DNA from: Bifidobacteriaceae bacterium
GTDB lineage: Bacteria > Actinomycetota > Actinomycetes > Actinomycetales > WQXJ01
Assembly (NCBI GenBank): GCA_031270825.1
Contig: JAISXH010000063.1
Span: 1-33,776 of the forward strand
Reading direction: 5' to 3'
Length of the DNA: 33,776 bases
In this document: positions 17,750 through 25,645 of the stretch, piece by piece
Position numbering within the stretch: the stretch's first letter is position 1
Layout of the letters: the number at the start of each line of letters is the position of its first letter
Translations under genes and position numbers: made by a program
The notes under the pieces: generated by a model
Seen by the model: only the letters and a program-made list of their open reading frames with translations
Database searches by the model: none
Told to the model about the DNA's origin: nothing

Positions 17750-17842
17750 CTAGGAAGCACCTATAGCCGCGTTTCCGCTGGTCAGCGTCCCGCTACCGTG
17801 CGTCGACAGGGTCGGAGCGTGGTTATTCGCCACGCTCGCTAG
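17750..17842 (-). repeat. Dispersed hairpin repeat, copy A
   Basis: About 93 bp bounded by CTAG on both sides and closely similar, in inverted orientation, to copy B at 23687-23785. It has two dyads: GAGCGTGG/CCACGCTC (7-nt loop, 17815-17837) and a smaller AGCG/CGCT. It lies within the 3' end of the ABC ATPase gene; the CTAG at 17750 contains the TAG stop. No transposase is present, so it may be a REP- or MITE-like element. Confidence 0.75.
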
Positions 17843-19585
17843 GGATTGGTCCCGGCGGCCGTCGCCGCTGCTGCTGGCTGGCGCGGCCGATGGCGCCGGC
17901 CAATCGGCTGGCGCGGGACGGCCGTCAGTCAAGTAGCCCGCCGCCCGCCGGCCGGGAATCGCGGCGGCGAGTTGCCGGCCGTAGTCGGTCCGCGGTTCGC
18001 GAACCACCTGCCGGGCGTCTCCCCGCTCCACCACCCGACCCTTCTCAAGCACCACCACGGTGTCGGAGAAGGCCGCGACCGCCGCCAGGTCATGCGAAAC
18101 CAGCACGTAGGACAGGGTGAAGTCCCTTTGGAGCTGTTCCAGCAGTTCCAACACCTGATGTTGCACCGAGACGTCCAGAGCGGAGACCGGCTCATCCAGC
18201 AAGACCAGGCGCGGACGCAGCGCCAGCGCCCGGGCGATAGCCACTCGCTGACGCTGGCCGCCAGACAGCTCACGCGGACGGCGCGACCTGGTGGCATCTG
18301 GCAACCCCACGGCATCGAGCAACTCCCCCACCCGCTGGCGCCGGGCCTTGCGGTCTGAGGCCCGGTGGGCCACCAGCGGCTCGGCGATCACGCGCTCAAT
18401 CGTGAACCTGGGGTCCAAGGAGGCGAACGGGTCCTGCTGGACAAGCTGGAAACCGGCTCGCGCCGCCCGCAGGCCGGACCGGGCCCCAGGGCCGATCTTG
18501 TGCCCCAAGACCTCGACCTCGCCCTCGTCGGCAGGGGTCAAGCCCATGGCGATGCGCAGCAAAGTGGACTTGCCGGAACCTGATTCGCCGACCACTCCGA
18601 CAGTTTGGCCTTCGCGCACGGCCAAGGACACGTCATCGACGGCTTTGAAGGTGCCCGAACGGTCCGGCAGCCGGAACGACTTGTGCACCCGGTCCAAGCG
18701 CAGCACCTCCGGCGCGTCGGCCGGGACCTCGCGCCGGGCCGTTCCCTTGCCGCTGTAGTGCGTCAGTCCGGGATCGTGAGCCAGCAATTCGCGGGTGTAC
18801 TGGGCGGCCGGGTGGGCGATGAGCGTGGCCGGCGCGCCCACTTCCACCAGCGACCCCTCTTTCATGACCACGATCTTGTCGGCGCGGTCCGCCGCCAAGG
18901 CCAGGTTGTGGGTGATCAGGAGCAGAGCGGTTCCGGATTCGCGCGCCACCTCCTGCAAGTGGTCCAGGATCTTGGCTTGAACCGTCACGTCGAGGGCGCT
19001 GGTCGGTTCGTCCGCCACAATGATCCGGGGGCGGCCGGCCAGGGCGATGGCGATCAGCACGCGCTGGCGCATGCCGCCCGAGAGCTCATGCGGATACTGC
19101 TTGAGACGTTTCTCCGGGGTGTCCAAGCCCGCCTTCGCCAAGGCGTCGATCGTCTCGGCCCTGACGTCCAGGGTCCGGGCGCCCGCCCGGCGGCGGACCG
19201 CTTCCGAGACCTGACGGCCCAAGGGCATGGTCGGGTTGAGGCCGGTGAGGGGATCCTGGGGCACATAGCCCACGAACCGTCCCCGGAAGCGCCGGTATTC
19301 GTTGGGCGTGGCGCGGGTCACGTCCTGGCCGGCCAGACTGAGCGAGCCGCCGTCAATGTGGCCGCCGGCCGGCAGGAAGCCGAGCAGGGCGTTGGCGAGG
19401 GTCGTCTTGCCGCATCCGGACTCCCCCACCAACGCGGTCAGTTGGCCGGATTCCACGGCTAGGTCCACGCCGTTCAGCACCTGATGTCTACGCTGGCCAT
19501 GGCCGTAGGCCACGACCAAGGCGCGGGCCTCGACCAGCGGGCGCCCGGCGGTTTCCGAGAACGCGCCGACTCGGCTCTCGGTCAT
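17750..19585 (-). CDS. Oligopeptide ABC transporter ATPase, DppD-DppF fusion
   Basis: 611 residues with two complete ABC domains. Domain 1 has Walker A GESGCGKTT (about 54), signature LSGGMRQRV and Walker B IIVADEPTSALD. Domain 2 has GESGSGKST, LSGGQRQRVAIARAL and LVLLDEPVSALD, with a Q-loop in each. Both catalytic sites look intact, so one chain replaces the usual DppD/DppF pair. Start ATG 19585 overlaps the dppC-type stop (ATGA) and has GGAGG seven bases upstream; the open frame to 19720 runs inside the previous gene and is not used. The last ~30 codons are encoded by a repeat element (17750-17842) that also supplies the stop codon, so the tail SVANNHAPTLSTHGSG is not ABC sequence. Confidence 0.94.
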   Translation of the reverse strand: MTESRVGAFSETAGRPLVEARALVVAYGHGQRRHQVLNGVDLAVESGQLTALVGESGCGKTTLANALLGFLPAGGHIDGGSLSLAGQDVTRATPNEYRRFRGRFVGYVPQDPLTGLNPTMPLGRQVSEAVRRRAGARTLDVRAETIDALAKAGLDTPEKRLKQYPHELSGGMRQRVLIAIALAGRPRIIVADEPTSALDVTVQAKILDHLQEVARESGTALLLITHNLALAADRADKIVVMKEGSLVEVGAPATLIAHPAAQYTRELLAHDPGLTHYSGKGTARREVPADAPEVLRLDRVHKSFRLPDRSGTFKAVDDVSLAVREGQTVGVVGESGSGKSTLLRIAMGLTPADEGEVEVLGHKIGPGARSGLRAARAGFQLVQQDPFASLDPRFTIERVIAEPLVAHRASDRKARRQRVGELLDAVGLPDATRSRRPRELSGGQRQRVAIARALALRPRLVLLDEPVSALDVSVQHQVLELLEQLQRDFTLSYVLVSHDLAAVAAFSDTVVVLEKGRVVERGDARQVVREPRTDYGRQLAAAIPGRRAAGYLTDGRPAPADWPAPSAAPASSSGDGRRDQSLASVANNHAPTLSTHGSGTLTSGNAAIGAS

Positions 19586-20658
19586 GCCCTGGCCTCCTCG
19601 ATGGTCTTGGCCACATGGTTCAGACTCAACACCAGCAACCCCACCACCAGCCCAGGCGCCAAAGCCAGCCAAGGCGAGGTGATCATGAAATCGCGTCCGG
19701 ACGAAACCAAGGAACCCCATTCCGGCGCCGGCGGCGCGGCGCCGTAACCGAGGAAACTGAGCGTGGAGACGGCCAAGATGGCGGCGCCGAACTCGAGCAC
19801 GCCCATCACCAACACCGGCCCGGAGGCATTGGGCACGACGTGCGTCAAGATGACGCGCGGCCAGCGCGCCCCGGCCGCCACAGCGGCCTCGATATAGGGC
19901 AGCTGTTTGACCCGCAGCACCTCCGCCCGGGTGGTCCGGGCAAAGCTCGGCACCATGCCTATGCCCACCGCCAAGGCCACATTTCTGGTCCCATAACCGA
20001 TGGCCGTCACCAGCGACATCGCCAGCAGCAGGCCGGGAATGGCCAGGAGGACGTCAACCGCCCGCATCAGGAGCGTGTCCGCCAAGCCAGCCGCGAAACC
20101 GGCCAGCACACCGATCGCCAAACCGACCAGGACGCTCAGCCCGACCGCGATGACCGCGCCCTCCAATGACAGCGAAGTGCCGTGAACCACCCTGGCGAAC
20201 AGATCGCGGCCCAATTGGTCGGTGCCGAACCAGTGTTCTGCGGACGGCGGCAACAACTTGGCGTCCGGATCGGTGTCGAAGGGAGAGGACCGGGTTATCA
20301 GCGCTGGCGCCACCGCCGCCACCACCACTCCCAGCAGCATGGCCGCGGCCAGAATTGTGACCGCATGGCGCCCGGCGAAAGCCAGCGCCCGTAGCGTCCG
20401 GGCAGCTCTCGCCGGCTGGGCGGCAGACACCAGGGCCGGCGCCCTCGGGGCCGGCGGCACGCTCGACGCCGACTCCTCCAGCCCGGCCGGCGCCTCGACC
20501 TTGGATCGGTCGCTCGGTCGGTCCAGTTGAGCGGTGGTGGTCCCGCCGGCGGCGGCGATTTCCGCGCCGTCAACTCCACCCGCCGTCGCGGGAACAGAAC
20601 CAACCTCCGGTCGCTCCACCACTCCGGTCGCCGTTTGCCCCGGGGAGACCACGCTCAT
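19582..20658 (-). CDS. Peptide ABC transporter permease, DppC type
   Basis: 358 residues, BPD_transp_1 family. The N-terminal ~85 residues are Ala/Pro/Thr-rich and not membrane-like, so it is longer than usual DppC proteins (about 300). After the first helix (HAVTILAAAMLLGVVVAAVAP) comes the DppC hallmark DTDPDAKLLPPSAEHWFGTDQLGRDLFARV. The permease core has five helices and the coupling motif EAAVAAGARWPRVILTHVVPN. Start ATG 20658 is seven bases after the DppB stop; a later start cannot be excluded because no strong ribosome-binding site marks this one. Its stop overlaps the next gene. Confidence 0.92.
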   Translation of the reverse strand: MSVVSPGQTATGVVERPEVGSVPATAGGVDGAEIAAAGGTTTAQLDRPSDRSKVEAPAGLEESASSVPPAPRAPALVSAAQPARAARTLRALAFAGRHAVTILAAAMLLGVVVAAVAPALITRSSPFDTDPDAKLLPPSAEHWFGTDQLGRDLFARVVHGTSLSLEGAVIAVGLSVLVGLAIGVLAGFAAGLADTLLMRAVDVLLAIPGLLLAMSLVTAIGYGTRNVALAVGIGMVPSFARTTRAEVLRVKQLPYIEAAVAAGARWPRVILTHVVPNASGPVLVMGVLEFGAAILAVSTLSFLGYGAAPPAPEWGSLVSSGRDFMITSPWLALAPGLVVGLLVLSLNHVAKTIEEARA

Positions 20659-20665
20659 CTTCGGC

Positions 20666-21601
20666 TCAACTCACTTTGATCCGGCGGTCCAGCACCGGGT
20701 AGATCAGGTCGACGATCAGGTTGACCGTGACGAAGGCGAACGCCGCCATCAGCACAATCCCCTGGACCAGGGGAAGATCCTGCACCTCGACGGCTTGTTG
20801 AGCCAGGCGGCCAACGCCCGCTCTGGAGAAGACGGTCTCGGCCACTATGGCGCCCGTGACCGTGCCCGCGACCATCATCCCCAGAATGGTCAAGGCTGGC
20901 AGTGAGGCGTTGCGCAGGGCATGACGCCAGAACACCTCGCCCCGGCCGAGGCCCTTGGCCCCGGCCGTGACGATGTACTGCTCCTGCAGCGTCTCAGACA
21001 GACTCCGGTTGAGGAGCTGAGCCAGAATCGCGGCCGGGCCGATCGCCATCATCAACCCCGGCAGGACAACGCTGGCGGGCGTTCGCGATCCGGTGGCGGG
21101 AAACAACTGCCAGTGGAAAGAGAACAACTGCACCAGCAACAGCCCGATCCAGAACGAAGGGAAGGCGACACCGAGCGCCGGCAGACGGGTCAGAGCCCGC
21201 CGGAGCAGCGGTGAACGCAGCCAGTTGGCCAGGAAGGCGATGGCGCAGCCGGCCACCAGGCCAACCGCCAACGCGAAGCCGGCCAGTTGCAGAGTCGGCG
21301 GCAGGTTCTCCACCAGCAGATCGGTCACCGGCCGGTTCTGGGAAATGGAATTGCCCAGATCCAACTGGATCGCCCGTCCGCAGAATTGCAGATAGCGTTG
21401 CCACAGGGGGAGATCCAGGCCGAACTCCGACCTCAAAGCGTCTAGATTCTCCTCAGTCAGGTTGACCGAGTCGCCGCCGGCGTTGTTGTACTTTGTCTCA
21501 ATCGCGTCCGAAGGCAGGACTTCCAAGATCACGAAGGTGACCGTGAACGCCGCCCACAGCACCAGCAGCGCCTGGCCAACTCTGCTCAAGACAAACTTCA
21601 A
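20666..21601 (-). CDS. Peptide ABC transporter permease, DppB type
   Basis: 311 residues, BPD_transp_1 family with the usual N-terminal helix (VGQALLVLWAAFTVTFVILEVLPSD) and the conserved LPLWQRYLQF segment. The core has about six helices and the coupling motif YIVTAGAKGLGRGEVFWRHALRNA; it ends VNLIVDLIYPVLDRRIKV, typical of DppB/OppB. The start codon is TTG (21601-21599), supported by GGAGGAG a few bases upstream; no ATG is available at the family N-terminus. It forms the membrane channel with the DppC-type protein. Confidence 0.94.
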   Translation of the reverse strand: MKFVLSRVGQALLVLWAAFTVTFVILEVLPSDAIETKYNNAGGDSVNLTEENLDALRSEFGLDLPLWQRYLQFCGRAIQLDLGNSISQNRPVTDLLVENLPPTLQLAGFALAVGLVAGCAIAFLANWLRSPLLRRALTRLPALGVAFPSFWIGLLLVQLFSFHWQLFPATGSRTPASVVLPGLMMAIGPAAILAQLLNRSLSETLQEQYIVTAGAKGLGRGEVFWRHALRNASLPALTILGMMVAGTVTGAIVAETVFSRAGVGRLAQQAVEVQDLPLVQGIVLMAAFAFVTVNLIVDLIYPVLDRRIKVS

Positions 21602-21630
21602 CCTCGGCTCCTCCCCTCGGGATGCCTGGC

Positions 21631-23286
21631 TTACTTAGACAGCCAGGCGTCGTTGGTCAGGGTCAGGTTCTCAGCTGTGATTTTCACGTCGTTGACCCGT
21701 TCAGCCAGGCCGAAAACCTGGATACGGGCATTCAGCGGGAACGCCACCACTTGATCGACCAACAACTCTTGGATCTCGGCGATTGTCTGCAGCCGTTGGG
21801 TCGGATCCACCTGGGTCAGCTGGAGCGCGAACAGTTCGCTCAGCTTCGCCGCCGTCTGCGGGTCCTGGCTCTTCTTGGCCGCAGACGAATCGGCTACCGT
21901 CGTGAGGTCGAAAATCTGACGCAAGATGTCGGCATCGGCCCTGGTGGAAGCGATATTCCCGATGTCGTAATCGCCAGCCTCCAACACGGCGGCCCCGTCC
22001 TGGGCGGTCAAAGGCACGATTTCGACTTCGATCCCGACATCTTTGAGCTGGTCCTGCACCAGGGCCGCGGTCGATTCGGAAGAGACATTGGTGAACACCA
22101 GCCAGCGAATGGTGAACCGCTTGCCCGCCTTGGCGTAATAGCCGTCGGCGTCGAGTTCCCAACCGTTGTCCTCGAGCAGTTGCTTGGCGCCTTCAGGGTC
22201 GTAGGCATACGCTTCGGACTGATCCACCCACCCGGGGGTGGTCTCAGCGACTATCCCTGTGGGCACCGGGTAACCCTCCCAGTATTCGGCCTTGGCGATG
22301 CCGCTGAAATCGATCCCTTTGACCAGGGCCTGGCGAGCGTACAGGTCACTCAGGACATGGCCGTCGGTGGTATTCGGGATCTGGGTCTCGGAGACTCCCG
22401 GCATTTCGCGACTGAGCGTGTGTCCGCCAGCAGCCTGAATCAGCCCCTGATTGTCTTCACTCAGCGCGGCCCTAGGCCAAGCGATGTCGAGTTGTCCCGA
22501 TGTGACCGAGCCGACCTGCACGCTCGGCTCGGCGATGAAGGAGAAGTCGATTCCGTCCAGGTAAACCTCGCCCTGGTTTTCCGCCACCGACGTGGCCCAA
22601 CCGTAGCCAGAACGCCTGTCGACGGAGGCGCTCTCATTCGGCGTGTACTCGTTGAGGGTGTACGGACCGGAACCGATGTAATCGCCGACGCACCTGTCCT
22701 CCGGCGCTTTGTCCCAAGAATCGGGAGACAGGATCGCCAGCGAGGCGTTCGTGGTGGCCTGCAAGAAAGCGGCGTTCGGAACAGAGAACCGCAGCACCAC
22801 GGTCTGGGGATCAACCACCTCGGTTGACTCCAAACCGGTGATCAGCCGGCCCGCCCCGGTCGCCAAAGGCCCCAACTCCAGAATGCCGTCGAAGGTGGCC
22901 TTCACGGCGGCGGCGTCTAGAGCGCTGCCGTCCGAGAACGTCACGCCGCTCTTGAGCCGGAAGGTGTATTCCGTCGCCGTATCGTTGACCTCCCAGGACT
23001 CCGCCAGGTACGGAACGATTTCGAGCGTCTCGGGGTCCTGGTCCGTTAGCGTGTCGGCGATCTGGCGGATAATAATCCGATCCTCGATGAACCCAGTTTG
23101 GGGCGGGTCTATGCAGCCTGAGTCACTGGTGAACGCTATCGACAGACGTCCGCCCTTGACGGGACTGCCGTTCGGGGAAGAGGAGTTCCCTGGGTCGGAC
23201 TTGTCCCCGGCGCAGGCCGAGGTTCCGATTAGCAACAGGGTGATGGTCGCCGCGGTGATCGCCGCGCGCGGAGAGAGTTTATGCAT
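21631..23286 (-). CDS. Peptide ABC transporter substrate-binding lipoprotein (SBP family 5)
   Basis: 551 residues. It is the extracellular solute receptor of the transporter encoded downstream. The signal peptide (KLSPRAAITAATITLLLIG) ends in TSAC, an acceptable though not perfect lipobox, followed by the linker GDKSDPGNSSSPNGSPVKGG. The mature part has the SBP_bac_5 pattern: IADTLTDQDPETLEIVPYLAESW, YTFRLKSGVTFSDGSALDAAAVKATF and DLYARQALVKGIDFSGI. Start: ATG 23286 (MHKLS) with AGAAAG six bases upstream; the frame is open to 23334, but that adds residues before a normal signal peptide. Peptides are the usual ligands; other solutes are possible. First gene of the five-gene operon. Confidence 0.93.
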   Translation of the reverse strand: MHKLSPRAAITAATITLLLIGTSACAGDKSDPGNSSSPNGSPVKGGRLSIAFTSDSGCIDPPQTGFIEDRIIIRQIADTLTDQDPETLEIVPYLAESWEVNDTATEYTFRLKSGVTFSDGSALDAAAVKATFDGILELGPLATGAGRLITGLESTEVVDPQTVVLRFSVPNAAFLQATTNASLAILSPDSWDKAPEDRCVGDYIGSGPYTLNEYTPNESASVDRRSGYGWATSVAENQGEVYLDGIDFSFIAEPSVQVGSVTSGQLDIAWPRAALSEDNQGLIQAAGGHTLSREMPGVSETQIPNTTDGHVLSDLYARQALVKGIDFSGIAKAEYWEGYPVPTGIVAETTPGWVDQSEAYAYDPEGAKQLLEDNGWELDADGYYAKAGKRFTIRWLVFTNVSSESTAALVQDQLKDVGIEVEIVPLTAQDGAAVLEAGDYDIGNIASTRADADILRQIFDLTTVADSSAAKKSQDPQTAAKLSELFALQLTQVDPTQRLQTIAEIQELLVDQVVAFPLNARIQVFGLAERVNDVKITAENLTLTNDAWLSK

Positions 23287-23503
23287 GATGCGCTTTCTGT
23301 GGTCAAACGGGGTAAATAAGGGGGAATGGGCCAAGTGCCCAGGCTGTCAAGCCTCAGGGTCGGCTATGTCGATCCAGCCCGGCGCTGGGCGGCTCGCCGG
23401 GGCCGGGATTATGGGGTTGCCACCAGCCGATCAGGCCGCCAAGGCCGCTGGCCCCAGTCGCGGTTCGGCGGTTAGTCTGCCAATCGGCTGGCGCCGCTAC
23501 AGT

Positions 23504-23524
23504 GGGCCGCAATCGCTGCGGCCC
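23504..23524. other. Perfect 8-bp stem-loop of unknown role
   Basis: GGGCCGCA and TGCGGCCC flank an ATCGC loop. It could be a terminator or a REP-like unit; no T-run follows on either strand. Confidence 0.4.
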
Positions 23525-23686
23525 CGGGCATTCGGAGACGCGCAGCCATGGTCTGGCGGGGCTGTTTCGGCACATGACGATGCAATCGGACGGCTGTCGG
23601 ATTCGTCAAATCGCGCCGACTTTTGTAAATATCGACTCCGTCCGCCGGCCAGCGGTTCCCCGCCGCCGGGGCGGCAGATGAGGCGG

Positions 23687-23785
23687 CTAGGAGCGTGGTG
23701 AACAACCACGCTCCGACCGTGTTGACGCGGGGCAGCGGAACGCTGACCGGCGGAAACGCGGAAGGCAAAGGCTGCTTCGGCCTAG
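23687..23785 (+). repeat. Dispersed hairpin repeat, copy B
   Basis: The inverted partner of copy A, intergenic here. A perfect 9-bp stem (GAGCGTGGT/ACCACGCTC, 5-nt loop) lies at 23691-23713 and a second CAGCG-GAA-CGCTG follows. Differences from copy A in the first stem leave pairing almost intact. It is bounded by CTAG as copy A is, although the right CTAG is shared with the next hairpin. Confidence 0.75.
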
Positions 23786-23813
23786 GAAACCGTTTGTTCG
23801 CCGGTTTCCTAGG
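23781..23813 (-). terminator. 12-bp perfect hairpin at the end of the LppM-like gene
   Basis: CCTAGGAAACCG and CGGTTTCCTAGG pair perfectly around a 9-nt loop. The minus-strand gene's TAG stop lies in the first arm. No T-run follows, so termination would rely on the stem alone. Confidence 0.55.
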
Positions 23814-24579
23814 CGGCTTGGCCGGCTCCCTGGCGAGCGGCGCGCTTCTTTCTGGCCGTCAGCAGCACAATCACGATCACGGCGACCACCACGATGGCGC
23901 CTGCGGCGGCGGCCAAGATGACCGCCTGCGAACCTAGACCTTCTTTGGCCGCGGCCACCGTGTCCAGCTTCACCACTTCGCCGAACTCAGGTTTGAACGT
24001 CACCTTGTTGCCGTCAATGGCGCCCGTGGAAGACTTGACCTTGCCCGGGAAAGTGAAAACGAATTCGATGTCCATTTGGTCGATCATCTCCGCGGTCTCA
24101 GGATCTTCGAGCATCTCCGCGGACACGCCAACGCCTTCCGAACTGAGGTCGAGCTGGCCGGAAAGGATGAACTCGTCTCCCTGGCGCACCAAGGTCAACG
24201 GATTGGCGTCCTCAGAGCCCTCGATCCCATTCACCGATTCCAGCGGCTGGGGCTCGTCGGCGGTGAAGGACCAGCCGGTGTGGCCGTCGGCGGCGTATTC
24301 CGCCAGAGTGACATCGCCGTCCCCGCCCAGCGACCCTTCGAGCTCCGTCTGGATCTCGGATTGCTCCAGGAACTCGTCCACGGAAACTCCCTGTTCCTGG
24401 GCCATTTCCTCAAGGAAGGAGTCGTCAAAGGCGACAACTCCCTTGGTCGACACCGTGTCGTCTGGGTTGACGCCGTATTCGACCTGCAGCCGCATGCAGC
24501 CGCTCATCACAACGGCCAGCGCCGCAGCCAGAAGGATCACCGGGGCCATTCGTCCCACTTTGGCATTCGCAGGGGTCAT
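23809..24579 (-). CDS. LppM-like lipoprotein with C-terminal membrane anchor (copy 1)
   Basis: 256 residues. Signal peptide with lipobox MSGC (Cys28), followed by RLQVEYGVNPDDTVSTKGVVAF, the start of the LppM-type beta domain. The region ends near FVFTFPGKVKSSTGAIDGNKVTF. A C-terminal helix (about 218-240, VILAAAAGAIVVVAVIVIVL) is followed by ARKKRAARQ, so both ends are membrane-attached with the domain outside. Mycobacterial LppM (Rv2171) is a cell-envelope protein; its biochemical role is not settled. Start ATG 24579: AGGCGG is very close, and GACAAT at 24592-24587 would place transcription start next to the ATG, so translation may be leaderless. Paralogous to the next gene. Confidence 0.85.
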   Translation of the reverse strand: MTPANAKVGRMAPVILLAAALAVVMSGCMRLQVEYGVNPDDTVSTKGVVAFDDSFLEEMAQEQGVSVDEFLEQSEIQTELEGSLGGDGDVTLAEYAADGHTGWSFTADEPQPLESVNGIEGSEDANPLTLVRQGDEFILSGQLDLSSEGVGVSAEMLEDPETAEMIDQMDIEFVFTFPGKVKSSTGAIDGNKVTFKPEFGEVVKLDTVAAAKEGLGSQAVILAAAAGAIVVVAVIVIVLLTARKKRAARQGAGQAA

Positions 24580-24709
24580 GCCGCCTATTGTCTCAGGTCA
24601 AGTCGCTCTGGCGCACCATGGCGGCGCTGGCGCGCCCCGCCCGCGAGCCACCGGCCACACGACCGGCCCGGGCCGGGCTCCGGACCAGACCGGTGCGGCG
24701 CCCCAAGAG

Positions 24710-25645
24710 CTATTCCTCTGCCGCTTCGGCGCCCGCAGCCCTTTCGGCCCCTTCGGCTCCGCCAGCTTCAGCCGCCGCCGGCCGCGCGGCCTGCGACCCC
24801 GATCCGGGGGCCGCCGGAAGCGGGCCGAACCCGCCGGCGGGACGTCCCAAACCGTCCTGGTCGGCATCGTGCGCGGCCTTCTTCCTACGCGACATGCGAA
24901 CCGCGACCAGGATCGCGCCGGCCACCACGATCACCGCGCCGGCCAAGGCCAGCCACAAGACGGCCCTGGACCCAGAATCGTCCGGATCCTCGACCGGTGG
25001 GGCCGGCGGGATGGCGCTGGCCACAGCGTTGACCTCAAGAGGCTCGCCCCACTTGGGGGAGAAGGTGACCGTGTTGGCGTCGATCACCCCGGTGGCGGAT
25101 TCGACCGGACCCGGAAAAGTGAAGACGAACTCGAAGTCGACCGTCTTCAAGGCCTCCTGCATTTCGGGTTCGTCGAATCCCCAAGCGGACAGGTCGCCTG
25201 GCATCCGCTCGACGTCGATCACCCCTGACAGCACGAACTCGTCGCCCTGGCGCTCAAGATTGAGAGCGCCTGCCTGGCCCAACTGTCCTGGAATGGTCAC
25301 GCCGCCCAGGGGCGCCAGCTCGCTGCCCGTGATCACCCAGCCGGTGTATCCGTCTTCGTGGTAATCCTCGACCGTGCCCTGGCCGTCGAGTTTCTGGAAC
25401 TGTTCTTCGACGCCGGACTGGGCCAAGAACTCCTCCACCGTCAAGCCTTGGTCTGCGGCCGCCTCTTCGAGAACGGAATCCTCATAGGCCATCAGGGTCG
25501 TGATCGCCACGGTGTCGTCGGGGTTGACCGTGAAAGCGAAGCGCAGTTTCATACAGCCGCTCAGCGCCGCCACCAAGGCGATCGCCAATGCCGCCGCGAA
25601 CACGCGCCGCGTCGCGGCCGGCCGCGCGGACGGGAGCCAAGTCAT
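24710..25645 (-). CDS. LppM-like lipoprotein with C-terminal membrane anchor (copy 2)
   Basis: 311 residues. The lipobox is LSGC (Cys31), then MKLRFAFTVNPDDTVAITTLMAYEDSVLEE. It matches copy 1 along the domain: VEEFLAQS versus VDEFLEQS, GYTGWVITGSELAPLGG versus GHTGWSFTADEPQPLES, and FVFTFPGPVESATGVIDAN versus FVFTFPGKVKSSTGAIDGN. A membrane helix at about 233-253 is followed by RRKK. The cytoplasmic tail is then ~55 residues longer, rich in Ala/Gly/Glu/Pro and ending GAEAAEE. The start at ATG 25645 is supported by the signal peptide. The two genes lie head to tail, 130 bp apart, and look like an old tandem duplication. Confidence 0.85.
   Translation of the reverse strand: MTWLPSARPAATRRVFAAALAIALVAALSGCMKLRFAFTVNPDDTVAITTLMAYEDSVLEEAAADQGLTVEEFLAQSGVEEQFQKLDGQGTVEDYHEDGYTGWVITGSELAPLGGVTIPGQLGQAGALNLERQGDEFVLSGVIDVERMPGDLSAWGFDEPEMQEALKTVDFEFVFTFPGPVESATGVIDANTVTFSPKWGEPLEVNAVASAIPPAPPVEDPDDSGSRAVLWLALAGAVIVVAGAILVAVRMSRRKKAAHDADQDGLGRPAGGFGPLPAAPGSGSQAARPAAAEAGGAEGAERAAGAEAAEE

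Larger units (their letters stand above)
23287..23808. other. Intergenic region between the SBP gene and the first LppM-like gene
   Basis: No gene supported. TTGACA (minus, 23350-23345) lies upstream of the SBP start but has no well-placed -10. There is an 8-bp perfect hairpin at 23504-23524 (GGGCCGCA/TGCGGCCC), an AT-rich island at about 23605-23640, repeat copy B (23687-23785) and the start of the hairpin at 23781. Short frames here look like noise. Confidence 0.5.

Noticed and set aside
18605-19462. 285-codon plus-strand frame
   Set aside because: Shadow of the double ABC ATPase gene.
17894-23492. 16-bp identity GCCAATCGGCTGGCGC at 17894 and 23477 near the two repeat copies
   Set aside because: Same orientation although the repeats are inverted, and one 16-mer match is expected by chance in GC-rich DNA of this size.
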